A DNA stretch of 64,000 bases from Ctenosaura bakeri (GCA_948474755.1 CAOLHI010001312.1:558001-622000); one strand, 5' to 3'. Counted from the stretch's first letter, positions 12,870 to 24,107 are shown. Numbers and translations: made by a program. Notes: generated by a model from the sequence alone, not told the origin.

Positions 12870-15800
12870 TTATTCATACATACCTATCAGTGCATTTTTA
12901 TCCCAGTGCTCTTCCCATATTGGTTTTAAGATCTCCCATTCTCGATTAAACATTTCTACCGATTTATTCTGTAAATACAAAGTTAGCTTATCCATTTCTG
13001 CTAATTCATATAGTTTCCAGATCCATTCCTCTATATGGGGAATATTTTCAGCCTTCCAGTGTTTCGCAAATATAACCCTTGCCGCGTAGATCATGTAACA
13101 TATGATCCTTGAATGTTTTTCCCTAATTCTTGTATCTATCTCATCCAAAATATTCAAAAGATATATTTTCGGGGAGATTGTAAATTTAACCTTAAGTACT
13201 TTCTCTAATTGTTTATGTATTTGAGACCAGAATATTTTTGCTTTTTCACATTTCCACCACATGTGGAAAAAGGATCCTACTCCTTGGCATTTCCAACATT
13301 TAGCTGTTTGCTTATTTTTACTCATTTTAGATATCCGGATTGGGGTTAAATACCACCTATAATATATCTTATAAAAATTTTCCTTTAAGTCATAACATCT
13401 AGTAAAGTCATGATTTAATTTCCAAGCTCTCTGCCATTGATTTAAAGAAATTGGGTGGCCTATATCCTGGGCCCATTTTATCATATTTGTTTTGATTATC
13501 TCCTGTTCTAATTCTAAGCTTAACAATAATTTATAAATCTTACTTAAGGGCCTTTCTACTCCTGGTTTCATTATTTTGTCAAAATCATTTTCTTCTAATG
13601 TTATCCCCCTATCCTTCATATCTTCTTTGTATTTCCCCACCAATTGACTGTGAAGGAACCAATGTGTTGTAAAATTATCAGCAAATAATTCTTCTCTAGT
13701 TTTTAATCTAATATTTTCTCCTGATTTTTTAGTTATATCTTTGTATGTTAACCATTCTTTTGTTCTTATTTTCTCAAATCTATAAAATGCTTCATGTGGG
13801 GAAATCCAATATGGAATTTTCAAATATAATTTTTTCCTAAATTTTAGCCAGATTCTTAAAATAGCTTTTCTAATATAGTGATCCAAAAATACCTTATTGC
13901 TCCTTTGTTTATCGTACCAGATATATGCATGCCAGTCATAGTGTAGATTAAATCCCTCTAAACTTAATAATTTTGAATTTTCTAATAAAATCCATTTTTT
14001 CATCCAAACTAACGTGGCAGTCTCATAGTATAATTTTAAATCTGGCATATTTAATCCCCCTTTCTCTTTTGATTCTTTTAAATATTTCCATTTGATTCTA
14101 GGTTTCTTTCCCCTCCAAACAAATTTACTAAGATCTTGTTCCCATTTTTTAAATATTCTATCATTCACTAATATCGGCAGATTTTGGAAGGAATCCTATC
14201 TTTGGAAGAATAATCATTTTTATTGCAGAAATTCTCCCTAATAGGGATAAATTTAATTTTTCCCATTTCTTCAAATCCTCTTGAATTTCTTTCCAAATTT
14301 TCTTATAACTATTTTCAAATAGTTCTGAATTGTTCTTCGTAACTATAATCCCCAAGTACTTTACTTTCTTTACTATTTTAAATCCTGTAACCTTCATTAA
14401 TTCTGTTTCTTGTAGTTGGGTCATATTTTTTGTAATCATTAAGGACTTATCTTTATTAATCCGTAAGCCAGCTATTTGTCCAAACTCTTTCAATGTTTCC
14501 ATGAGCGGATTAATACTTTCATTTGGGTTTTCTAATATTAATACCATATCATCTGCAAACACTTGGGTTTTGAATTCATGTCCTTTAATCTTCATACCCC
14601 TTATTTCCTTATTATTTCTAATTTTAATCATTAACATTTCTAAGCATATGATAAAAAGTAATGGTGAAAGTGGACAACCCTGTCTTGTACCCTTATTTAT
14701 TTTAAAAGAATTTGATTTCTCCCCATTAATTATTAAGCACGCTTTCTGATCTTCATAAATTGCCTGTATTCAATCTCTATATCTTTTACCAATTCCTACT
14801 TTATTTAACACTTCAAACATAAAATTCCATCTCACATTGTCAAAAGCCTTTTCTGCGTCTAAAAATAGCAATGCTAATTCCTTCTGATTCATTTTTTGAT
14901 AATATTCTATTGTATCTAAGATCACTCTTATATTATTTTTTAATTGTCTCCCCCGGTAAAAATCCGTTTTGGTCTTCATGTATCCAGCCCGTCATTATTT
15001 TCTTTAATCTATTTGCTAATATTAAAGTAAAAATTTTATAATCTATATTTAACAATGAGATTGGTCTATAGTTTCTTTTATCTAATTTATCTTTACCTTC
15101 TTTCGGAATTAGCACAATATTAGAGTCTACCCATGAAATTGGTAATTCTTTATTATTATTAATAGAATTTATAACTTGAACTAACAAGGGAGCCAATAAA
15201 TCTTGAAAGGTTTTATAATACATTGCTATAAATCCATCTGGTCCCGGTGCTTTACCTTCTTTTAAGCTCTTTATTGCTTCTGTAACTTCCTCCAGTTTAA
15301 CCGGTTTGTCTAATTCTTCTCTCTGGTTTTCTAACAAGCTCATAGTATCTACTTGTTCCAAAAAGGCCTCCATCTTATTCTTTTGTTCTTGTGATCGGTC
15401 CTTCTCTTTAAATAATCCTTCAAAGTAATTCACTAATATATTTTTAATTTTATTTTGTTGATAATGGATAGTCTGCCCTTCTCTCAATTCACTAATACTG
15501 CTTTTTTCTCTCTCTTTCCTTAATCTATATGAGACCCATCTTCCTGGTTTATTTGCGTGTTTGAAATATCTTTGTTTCGTAAATTTCAGTTTCCTCTCCA
15601 TTTCTTCCATTGTCAATAGGGATAATTGTTTCCTTAATATTTGAATAGCTTCTAGAATTTTCCTATCTTTGGGCCTTTCCTTTAACTCCCTTTCTTTCTC
15701 CTGAAGTTTGTTTAATATATCTGTTTCTTTTTCTTTCTTACATTTAACTATCCAAGCTTGTTGGCTTATAAAAAAACCCCTCATCACTACTTTACTAGTT

Positions 15801-16660
15801 TCCCACACTATCTGCACCGATTGTTCTTTCTCCATATTATTTTCTATAAATTCTTTCAATTCTTTTTTTGCTTTTATTACTATCGATTCATTTCTAAGTA
15901 AGCTTTCGTTTAATTTCCAATTCCAATTATTTTTGCCATATTGTAAAGTCAAAAGTATTGGACAATGATCAGATATAGTTCTAGGTAATGTTTCCATGCT
16001 AATAATATTTTTTTTTAGATCTGAGGATATGAAGAATCTATCTATTCTCGACCATGATTTATGTCGATCTGAATAATATGTGAAGTTTTCTTCATTTCTA
16101 TTTCTATTTCTTACATCACTCACTTCTTCCAGGGACATATAATCTAGTAAATCGAAAAAACTTCTTGGTAATTTTCCTTGATTTTCTTTAATGCTACTCG
16201 AATCTACGCCTGATCTATCTGTTAAAGGATTCAAAACCCCATTCCAGTCACCCAATAAAATCATTTTATGATTCCCAAGATCCATTAGAGTTTCTAATAG
16301 CTTCTGATAGAATTTACTTTTATTCTCTTGAGGTCCATATACCGCTACTACTAATACTTTTAAATCTTTAATTTTTACCTCTACTGCTACCACATGGCCC
16401 AAATTATCATTATAAATTTGTTCTGCTTCATATTTATTATTCACATATATCGTTACACCTTTTCTTTTTTTATCAATTGAAGATGAGAAGCTTTGTCCTA
16501 GTTTTGGGTTTTTAATATATTTCAATTCTCTACTTCTAATATGGGTTTCCTGAAGTGCTATCACATCAACTTTTAATTTTTCTAAATGATGGAATACACA
16601 TTTCCTTTTGTAAGGAGAGTTTAAGCCCCGAACATTCCAAGATAAGAATTTCAACTTCAT
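12870..16660 (-). pseudogene. L1 ORF2: endonuclease-reverse transcriptase, three lesions
   Basis: Spans about 1263 codons, a normal L1 ORF2 length, starting 37 bp after the ORF1 stop. The APE-type endonuclease (residues 1-240) keeps its active-site set: SWN (N9), QETH (E38), YGP (109), GDWN (D138, N140), SRID (D207) and SDH (230-232). The reverse transcriptase follows: KAPGPDGF, LIPK-G then NYRPISLLN, then GTRQGCPLSP (about 14660-14690) and the catalytic FADD box (DD at 14548-14553; F in place of Y, as in many L1s). The C-terminal domain keeps the C-x2-C-x7-H-x4-C cluster (about 13248-13307). The lesions are a frame change at a run of five C (14950-14954), a TGA at 14770-14772, and a frame change from a small indel near 14185-14200. 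The protein nicks target DNA and primes cDNA synthesis on its own RNA; as read, only the endonuclease and the start of the RT could be made. Confidence 0.9.
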
Positions 16661-16697
16661 TCTCTTTTCACTTAATTTAACTTAAATTGACTTGATG

Positions 16698-17888
16698 TCA
16701 CTCAGTTCCTTCTATTTGTTCTTCTCCCGCTTCTAAGTCTAAGTCTTTTAGTGAGTTTTGTTCTTCTTCTTCTTCCTCCTCCTCTTCTTCTTCTTCTACT
16801 TCTTCCTCTTCTTCTTTCTTTTCCCGTCCTTTCTCTAGCTCTTCCTCTCTCTGCATTCTTATCATTTCCTGTTTCATTTGTTCTTTCCTTATTTCCTTTT
16901 CCGGTCGTTGAGTTTTCTGTATTTTCTCTTTTTCCTTATCTTCTTGTTGTTCTTGCATCCGTTCTCCTAATCTGTTTAATTCTTCTTTATATCGTCTCAT
17001 AAATTCTTTTGCTTTCATGATTGTGGTAAGAACGAATCTTTTCTGTTTCCACATAAACGATACTCCCTCCGTTCTCTCCCATGTATATCTTATTCCAGCT
17101 TCTCTTAAGGTCTGTGTTAAGAAGTTATATTCTCTTCTTCTTTTAAGCAGGGCTGGGTGTATATCTTTAAATATCTTCACCTCCATCCCTTCTATCACAA
17201 GTTTATTTATATAGCTGCTATTCAAGACCAAGTCCTTCACTCTTTCTCTTAAGAAATATATTATTATGTCCTGAGGTAATTTCTTCCTTTTTGCCACAAT
17301 CGAATTAATACGGAATGCTCTGTCGATCTCTAAGTCCAATTGATCCGGTTCCCAGCCTATAAAATGCGCCAATGGTATCATCAATCTCTGGTATAAATTC
17401 TCTTGATCTATTTCTTTCAGTCCTCTTATTTTGATCGACTTACTTCTGCTTTTTATGTCCATGGCTAACGTTGTCCTTTCTAGTTGTTCTGTCTTTCCTT
17501 CCATCCTTACTATCTGATCTTCCAGTTTCAACGTCTTTTCTTCCATTAATTCCACCTTCTCACTTACCTGTCTCAGTTCTTTTGTAATATTGTCTAATTT
17601 TCCATTAAAGACTTCTAATTCTTTTTTAATGTTCGATTTAATTTCCATTCTCATTTGTTTCATTTCTGTTCTAATTTCTTTCATTTCCGTCATAAATACC
17701 GTCGTTAACTTCCGTATCTCTTCCATTACATCTGAGCTCGCTTTTTGACTTGTTCCTTGGCTTTCCGTGGTTGTTGTTTTCATTTCTGAACTTGGCGGTT
17801 TAATTTCTGTCGACGCTCTTCTTTGAAATAGAGTTTGTATTTGCGTTTGTGCTCCTATTCCAGCCTTTCTTTTCCCTGCTGACATCAT
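16698..17888 (-). CDS. L1 ORF1p RNA-binding chaperone, intact
   Basis: An open frame of 396 residues. A short basic N-terminus (KRK at 6-8) is followed by a long coiled coil, about 52-145, with heptads of E/K/M/L/I that should trimerise as in other L1 ORF1 proteins. An RRM-like domain spans about 150-230, with IKIRGLKE (152-159) and DIIIYFLRERVKDLVL (207-222) as its two RNP-like strands. The C-terminal domain, about 235-300, has HPALLKRRREY and RFVL blocks typical of transposase_22-type ORF1p. Residues 301-396 form a charged extension: a K/E/Q helix, then a Glu run (359-376, broken only by V364) and an acidic end. The protein coats L1 RNA in cytoplasmic particles with ORF2p. The start ATG is followed by a second Met; no better upstream start is seen. 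The Glu run is encoded by GAA/GAG repeats (plus-strand TTCTTC/CTCCTC, about 16755-16815) and is slippage-prone. Confidence 0.9.
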   Translation of the reverse strand: MMSAGKRKAGIGAQTQIQTLFQRRASTEIKPPSSEMKTTTTESQGTSQKASSDVMEEIRKLTTVFMTEMKEIRTEMKQMRMEIKSNIKKELEVFNGKLDNITKELRQVSEKVELMEEKTLKLEDQIVRMEGKTEQLERTTLAMDIKSRSKSIKIRGLKEIDQENLYQRLMIPLAHFIGWEPDQLDLEIDRAFRINSIVAKRKKLPQDIIIYFLRERVKDLVLNSSYINKLVIEGMEVKIFKDIHPALLKRRREYNFLTQTLREAGIRYTWERTEGVSFMWKQKRFVLTTIMKAKEFMRRYKEELNRLGERMQEQQEDKEKEKIQKTQRPEKEIRKEQMKQEMIRMQREEELEKGREKKEEEEEVEEEEEEEEEEEEQNSLKDLDLEAGEEQIEGTE

Positions 17889-19790
17889 CTTAAATATTTG
17901 TTCTGGTACACAGATATCTTATCTTACTCTCAGTATTTCAATATTTCAATATATCAATTCTGATCAGAGTAACAATGTAACAATCCCAATCAATATATCA
18001 ATATATATGTATACAATGTCACTATACCTATATGTAGTATAAATTCACAATTCAGTTCCCACCCACTCAATTATATTCAAGTCAACACTTCAGTATTCCT
18101 TATATTATAATGTTAAATTATGTATTCTATTTAATTATACTGTAATTAACTGTATTTAATTATTATATGTAATTCAATTCAAGTCCAACTCCTTTCAATT
18201 CAGTTCAATTATATAAGATCAAACCACTTAGCCTCTCAACACCCTCTGAACATTATAATTTTCGACCTCCAATAATTTATTAATCCCTTTTAGCAATTCA
18301 CCTTCCACTTTCACACTCGTTTTCTTTCATCATCACTTTCACTTTCCCAGTCTCTCCTTCTTCCTTCCTTTCAGCTTTCTTCCCAACTCTCACCCCCCTT
18401 TCTCTGTCCTTATCTGTCTCTGTCCTTATCGTTCGTCGATCTCCTCTCGTCGTCTCCCCTCTTCCAACTTTCCCAAGCTCTCTTAGTCTCGTTCTCGTCC
18501 TCTCACTCCTCGCCGCTTTTGTAGGTCAGTCGTCTCTCCTCTCCTCCCTCCTTCGCTCGTCTCTCCTCGCCTGCTTCCTTCGCTGCTCGTCCTCCTTCTG
18601 TTGCTCCCCGTCAGACGTCTCTCATCGCCGCTTTCGTAGGTCAGTCGTCTCTCCTCTCCTTCCTCCTTCGCTCGTCTCTCCTCGCCTGCCTCCTTTGCTG
18701 CTCGTCCTCCTTGTTGCTCCCCGTCAGACGTCTCTCAACGCCGCTTTCGTACGCCAATTGCTCTCCTCACCTCCCTCCTTCACTGCCCGTCTGCCTTCCA
18801 ATGCTCCCCGTCAGTTCACTCCGTCTGACTTACATCCACTTTCACCAACTTTCACCAACTTCCTTCTGTCTTTCCGCTTAGACTGCCCTTCTCCTCCTCT
18901 CGTCTGCCATATGTCCGTCCACGTTCTCCCTCTTTTCCGCTCACCTCTCGCCACTCGTCTCTCTTCTCAGCCTTGTTTCTCTCTTATAATCCCAGTTTAT
19001 TCACTATTCCATGTCCCCTCATTTCTCTCCATCCACTTGCGCCCACTTTTGGAAACAAACTGCTAGTATTACTTTTTCTGGGACTATTTCTTGCTCTTTA
19101 TTTACCAAGGCAGATGGCAGCGGGGACGGGGACGGAGACTAAAGACGCTGTCCGCCATGATCTGCAAACTGTAATTATGTCTGTCGCGGCTGTTTTTCCT
19201 CCCCGCAAGCTCCTCTTTTCACCTTTAAAAATTTTTCCAAGTCCAATCTCCTTTTAGAAACATCTGCCAATGTTTTAATTTAGCTTTTGAATTTTAAACT
19301 TCCAGGGAGGGGCGTAAAGAATCAGTCTTACAACTTTATAGTCCAAGAAATACAGTCACTCGCCCCTCTCTTTGCCGATCTCAGCGTTTTCTCACTAGGG
19401 ACTCCTCTTTCCTTAGAGTTAGAATCTAGACCTGCTCCTTTTTCTCTCACAGTAAAAGAGCGTCTGAGTAACTGCCCAATGGATTTTTTGCTTTTCGTAC
19501 TTACTGGGTATGTATCGGTGGGGACACATCTGGCCCCAATAGAGGGCACACCATCGCGATAATGGCGGCTCTGCGATCCTTGCCCCAGTCGTGTTTCTTT
19601 CTTCTCTTCTTCCTAACACACGCTGGGTTTAACGGATCCCCAATGAGCCTCCTCCGTGATCCCCTTTATCCAGGGATCAATTTCCTCCAAATAAAATAAT
19701 TTTCTGAGGAAATTCCCGCTCGCAATGGGTGGCAGAATCCCGGAGCTCTGCGGATTCCACCCGTTCGGCGTGTCGCCTCACCGGAAGTCC
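17889..19790 (-). promoter_or_regulatory. L1 5' UTR with internal promoter
   Basis: About 1.9 kb upstream of ORF1. The part from about 18290 to 19790 is clearly richer in C, G and CpG than any neighbouring DNA; the part next to ORF1 (17900-18290) is AT-rich. An internal pol II promoter is expected here from L1 biology. Visible candidates are tandem monomers at 18490-18800, GCGG-containing ATGGCGG motifs (YY1-like) near 19153-19162 and 19561-19567, and a CGGAAGT-type ETS site at the very 5' end (19782-19788). Function is inferred, not shown. Confidence 0.7.
18490..18800 (-). repeat. tandem monomers in the L1 5' UTR, about 114-bp period
   Basis: The block CGCCGCTTT begins at 18511, 18626 and 18739 (periods 115 and 113). 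Between these anchors the same order of elements recurs: gtaggtcagtcgtctctcc, ccttcgctcgtctctcc, gctgctcgtcctcc, gctccccgtcagacgtctct. The third unit is partial and diverged. About 2.7 copies. Organised like the promoter monomers of mouse L1, though unrelated in sequence as far as I can tell. Confidence 0.8.
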
Positions 19791-19805
19791 CAGGAAGTTC
19801 TTCCT
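19791..19805. repeat. L1 target-site duplication, right copy
   Basis: CAGGAAGTTCTTCCT, identical to 12227-12241; together these define the exact ends of the L1 insertion. Confidence 0.85.
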
Positions 19806-19930
19806 GAGGTTCAGGTGGAATCTCCTTTCCTGCAGCTTGAATCCATTGCTCCTTGTCCTGGTCTCTGGAGCAGCAGAAAACAAGCCCTCTCCTTCCTCTA
19901 CGTGGCATCCCTTCAAATATTGATACTGAC
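19791..19930 (-). mobile_element. CR1 LINE, second half of the split copy
   Basis: Continues the CR1 that stopped at 12241: 'gaggttcaggtggaatctc', 'gaatccattgctccttgtcc' and 'tctggagcagcagaaaac' are all antisense CR1 landmarks that also occur in order at 30260-30330. Similarity ends shortly after 'cttcaaatat' (19913-19922), the 5' truncation point of this CR1 copy. Confidence 0.85.
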
Positions 19931-20920
19931 TTGATGGAAATTAACAGCAACACATGGGAAACCTTCATACTTCTCCTAACCCAAATCTAGTTCTTTGTCA
20001 ACTATTGTTTCCATACAGATTATGATAAAGAAAATATCTCTTGTCATTTGAAGACAAGGTAGCTGGTGCATAAAAAGTTAGGACTATTAGAGAAAGGAGC
20101 AGCAAGTTCTTAGGTAAGATATATTACTGCAGAGTTGGTGCAATAAAATTATGTTACCATTTGAAGTGGTTAAAGGTTTTTGAGCTGTTATTCACTCGCA
20201 ACAGTATACTGATGGGCACTGGAAGGTAATATATAAAACAGAGGTCATCCAGATGGCATAGCCTGTGTTGACCATTTTCCTCACAATGGCTCAGATAAGA
20301 TGCACTAGCAATTTGTTTGTGTACAGCTGGGTCAGATGATAACAGGGCTCTGAAAATTGTTGCAGTCTTGAAGGTTTGTCCATTTTTTAAAAAAAATCAC
20401 ATTGTAAACCCACATGCTTTTCTTTGCAGGCAATATGGGGAATCTAAGCATAAAACTTAGTTCTTGTGAGGACATGCATAGAAGATGCATTAGGAGTATG
20501 TGCTTAGCAATACATATATTTCTCTTTTGCTAATTTACCAGATTCATTAACATGAATGAGAACAGAGAAGGAATCCAATTTCAGGAGAAGGAACAATGAG
20601 AACTGGGCATGTTTCCACCCTAAACTAAGTTTCTCCAAATGAGAAGAGAAAAAAAAATGCTTTCCTGTAACTCACCTAAATAAGGTGGCTTGGAGAAGCC
20701 ATAGATGTGGCACATAGAGCATACTGTTAAGAAGGTACATCTAACAGAAACTGCAATAGAATCTAAGAAATAGGAAGACTCCATACTTCCCCAGAGATTT
20801 AATCCCTAGCACCTCTAAGTAGCAGGTATGGACAGTTCTTTGTCTGTAATTTGGAAAAGTCACAGCTAATCAGACTGGACAATACTGAGCTAGATGTATA
20901 AATATTCCAGTATGATATAT
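19931..20920. other. non-coding stretch, nothing recognised
   Basis: No gene or assignable repeat. Confidence 0.4.
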
Positions 20921-20923
20921 GTA

Positions 20924-21155
20924 GAGAGCCAGCATTGTGTAGTTATTTAAGCATTGGACAATGACTCTGGAGATTAGGGTTCGAATCCTCAATCAGCCAT
21001 GGAAACCCATTGGGTGACCATGGGCAACTCACACTTGTTAACCTCAGAGGAAGACCATGGCAAATCCCTTCTGCACAAATCTTGCCAATAAAACTCCATG
21101 ATAGGTTTCCCTTAGAGTCACCATAAGTTGGAGATTACTTGAAAGTATACAACAA
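20924..21155 (+). mobile_element. tRNA-headed SINE with BovB-like tail (Sauria-SINE-like)
   Basis: Starts GAGAGCCAGCATTG, with a tRNA-type A-box region (gtgtagttatttaagcattgg) and an intact B box GGTTCGAATCC at 20978-20988. It continues through the conserved body (catggaaacccattgggtgacc) to a tail 'gtcaccataagttggagatt', then CAACAATAC. The tail resembles the 3' end of RTE/BovB LINEs, which would supply the retrotransposition machinery. The most nearly intact pol III promoter among the SINEs here. Confidence 0.75.
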
Positions 21156-21159
21156 TACG

Positions 21160-22650
21160 AAGGATCTCCGTGGGAGAGACCAGAGTGTGATCTGTGACCA
21201 GTGCTTGGCACCAGATCACAACGGTGTTAGGGGAGAAGCTTAGGTTATCTGAGCTATGTTACCCTCCTTTACATATTCTTCTACAATCGTCTTGACCCAC
21301 CCTCTCACCTCCAGTGCAGTGTGAGTTTATTTGGTTTCTCTTTCTACATGTTTCTTTTTCCCCCCTATCCTGCACTGTATATAACGGACTTGGAAAATTT
21401 CATTTTGGCAGGTAGTGGAAGAAGAAGAAGAATTCAGTGATTCAGTGATGGTGGAGGGTAGGGTTCTGAAACACCCTCTTTAGGGCCCTGTGTTCCAGGA
21501 GGTGAGGGAAGGAGACTACCCTTGAAGTTAACCTGGGATTTGAGCTTTCACTAGTAGGGCCCTGTGGGAATTCTCTGGGTTTACTTTCCAGTAAGCCAGT
21601 CTAGGGAGCAACCAAAGATAATTTGCATCACCTCTGGGGCTTAGTTGTTTTTGCTCAAGGAAAGGCTGAGGAGGTTGTCAGGGGATGACACCTGGTCTCA
21701 GCTGGACTCACATTAGGTTGCTCTCCCCTCTTGCTCCATTTCTAGGCCAACACACCTTATAAAGTGGTCAGATAAAAATAAAGTGGGCTGTATTCATCCC
21801 ATTTTTATTTTGTGGTCTTGTTATTTCATGATTGACTATCAAAGAAGGATCACTAAAATATGCTTTATAATTGTGAAATATTAAAGATGCATAATGGAGC
21901 TGATTCTGCTTTGTCATAATAGAGCTGATTCTGCCTTATATGGAATGAAAAAGAAAATGTGATTAATATCTACAGAGACTCAGTGTCATTTGGAGCAAAA
22001 GGTTTAAGAAATTTAGTAGGCAGGATAGGTAACGTATTATTTAAATGGTGATTTTATGCAACATACAATTCTTACAGCTGCTACGTGAATCTCTCTCTTT
22101 TACTTTATTTGGCAAGCAAACTGCATGTCTGCAACCTATGTGATTAGAATATTTATAACAGATTTGAATTCATTTCCAGCAAGAAAAAGACCAGTGGTGC
22201 TTTGCTGTCTAGGATCCAGCCAAAATTAAGTATTTTGAAGTACTATTTATTCCAAAGGGAGAGATTTAAGTGTGTGCTTGACCCACTCATTAAAAACCAA
22301 TGGGGCTTAAAAGTACTTAGCTTTAGCTGGATTTATAATGGGTCCCATGTTGAAGGTTAGGATGAAGGAGGAAAAATTGACATCTGAAAAAGGATGAAGA
22401 TGACAGCTATAAGTGTCCTGGTCACATATTATCACATGAAAGGGCAAGCCAGTGATACCCATGAGAGAGGGGGGCTGGTAGAGATGTGTAAAAGAAGAAA
22501 TGAGGAGAAAACATTAAGAAATACAACCAGCCAAAGAATAAGGCAGAATAAGTAGGGAAAGCCTGTCTCCCAGGACCAATGCCAAAGGAAAAGACTGCCA
22601 TTGGTCTGTATCAAAGTGCTACAAGTAGGAACTTCACTGACACTTATATA
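21160..22650. other. non-coding stretch, nothing recognised
   Basis: No gene or assignable repeat. A short GAA run lies at 21420-21431. Confidence 0.4.
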
Positions 22651-22657
22651 TGTACCA

Positions 22658-22780
22658 CAGATGGGGAACATGTGGCTGTTTAGGTGTTGTTGCTGCAAGT
22701 CCCAACACTGAGTTGCCTGGCTAGGGATAATGAGAGATACAGTCCAACAGCATCTAGAGGGCTGCATCATTACCACCCTA
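22658..22780. mobile_element. foldback DNA repeat, hAT-like (family B)
   Basis: Begins CAGATGGGGAACATGTGG and ends with the roughly inverted 'ctagagggctgcatcattacc'. The inner inverted pair is GTTGTTGCTGCAAGTCCCA against GAGATACAGTCCAACAGCAT. The same layout appears at 63655-63797. A CAG start is usual for hAT-type elements; 8-bp target duplications could not be recognised. Confidence 0.5.
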
Positions 22781-22784
22781 TCTT

Positions 22785-24100
22785 AAAATAGAAATATTCA
22801 ATGTATTTCTTAGTGATGTTCAAAGAATTTGCTACCAGTGAAGGAGATCTCATTGCACATTGAATTATTTAAAATCCAGGAAGCATGTCTGCTTTTAGCC
22901 ATGCCTCCTCCTGGAAGGAGAGCCATATGTTCCTTACCCATGGTTTAGACGATGTCATGGCCAGAGTAGACTTTGTATATGTGGAAGATATGTGGCACTC
23001 CTCAAATTTGTGGAATCACCCATGGAGCCATAATCATTTCTTTCCGCAGCCTTTACCAGGTCATGTGATTGCTGTGGTCACATGATAAGTCTTGTTACCA
23101 CAGACAACTCCATGATGACATCTGCCACTGACTGTCTTGTTTTTATTTGCAGTTAGCATTACCTGATGGAACTGTTACAAAGGAGAGAATAATTAGTTTG
23201 CTGCACTAACGCGACAGAGCTTAGAGATCTACATTTATATCAAGGTATCTTAAAAAAAAGTACACAGATTTTCCTCCTACAGGGACACAATATAATGATG
23301 TCAAGATCTAGAGAAAAAGACCACAGCATTAACAAGATGGAAGGCTGACTTAATGGAAATTCCATTGACAAAATGCCATCCTGACATAGCAAGTAATTGT
23401 TCTTTGGTTATTATGCTCTTACCAAAGAAGCAATATATCAGGGGCTTGCTCATCTAAGCATAACTCTAAAAGATTCTGAGAAGCTGAATGTTGTATATCA
23501 CCAAACTATGGAACATTAAAAGCAACTAACTTATTCATTAATTATTGTATTTTACCAGCTACAGTCGAGAATTATGACAGGCATATTAATCTAAAAATAT
23601 TTTGAGTGGAAGTCAACAGAATACATTATTTTCTTATAATACTAGTGTTAGTTCTGGGGAGAAAAATTGCACGTTCGTACCGGATTTAGACTAATTTAGT
23701 ACAGAGTATCACAATTACTCACACAATGTTGGCATCCATCTGGATCAGATTTTGTGATGTATACAAGTGGGATATGCTGCAGGATGGCATTGGGCAGAAA
23801 CTGCAAATGAATCACTACCATGTAGAACTAATGGTGTGCAGAGAACATCTCCCTCTTCAGATAGACTTAGGGTCTTTTGCATAATCATTTAAAGGAACTT
23901 TTAAAAAATAAATAAAGTTATAACAGGAGCAGGCCTCCTCTCTTAAAAAAAAAGTACATAAGAATGATGGCATCCTTGCCAAAGACTGACAAAAATATCA
24001 GACATAGGATATGTGTGACAAATAACATTGCTTCTTCTCCTCTGGAAATTGCTGAGCAATGTTGTGATCAGTTCATCTTGCCTGAAAGTTTGCCCCTACT
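22785..24100. other. non-coding stretch, nothing recognised
   Basis: No gene or assignable repeat. Confidence 0.4.
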
Positions 24101-24107
24101 CATAAAG

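Larger units (their letters stand above)
12242..19790 (-). mobile_element. full-length L1 LINE retrotransposon
   Basis: A complete L1 in antisense orientation: 5' UTR 17889-19790, ORF1 16698-17888, a 37-bp spacer, ORF2 12870-16660 and 3' UTR 12242-12869. The total of about 7.5 kb exceeds mammalian L1 (about 6-6.5 kb), mainly because of the long 5' UTR. The 5' end on the minus strand reads GGACTTCCGGTGAGGCGACA, and a perfect 15-bp target duplication brackets the whole unit, so both ends are precise. ORF1 is open and ORF2 has three small lesions, so the insertion is young, but the copy is not autonomous as read. The 3' junction shows no poly(A) run; the last sense bases are GAGAATAA. Confidence 0.9.

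Noticed and set aside
12134..12949. open frames on both strands around the L1 3' UTR
   Set aside because: Low-complexity Tyr/Ile/Thr-rich translations of AT repeats; some cross the L1/CR1 junction.
14330..14749. 139-codon plus-strand open frame
   Set aside because: Exactly antisense to L1 ORF2 (reverse transcriptase region); a shadow of the real coding strand.
18695..19257. plus-strand open frames rich in Pro, Ser and Leu
   Set aside because: They lie antisense in the L1 5' UTR and arise from its CT-rich monomers and flanks.
20924..21000. possible tRNA gene
   Set aside because: It has A- and B-box-like sequences but no cloverleaf acceptor stem, and it continues into a SINE body.
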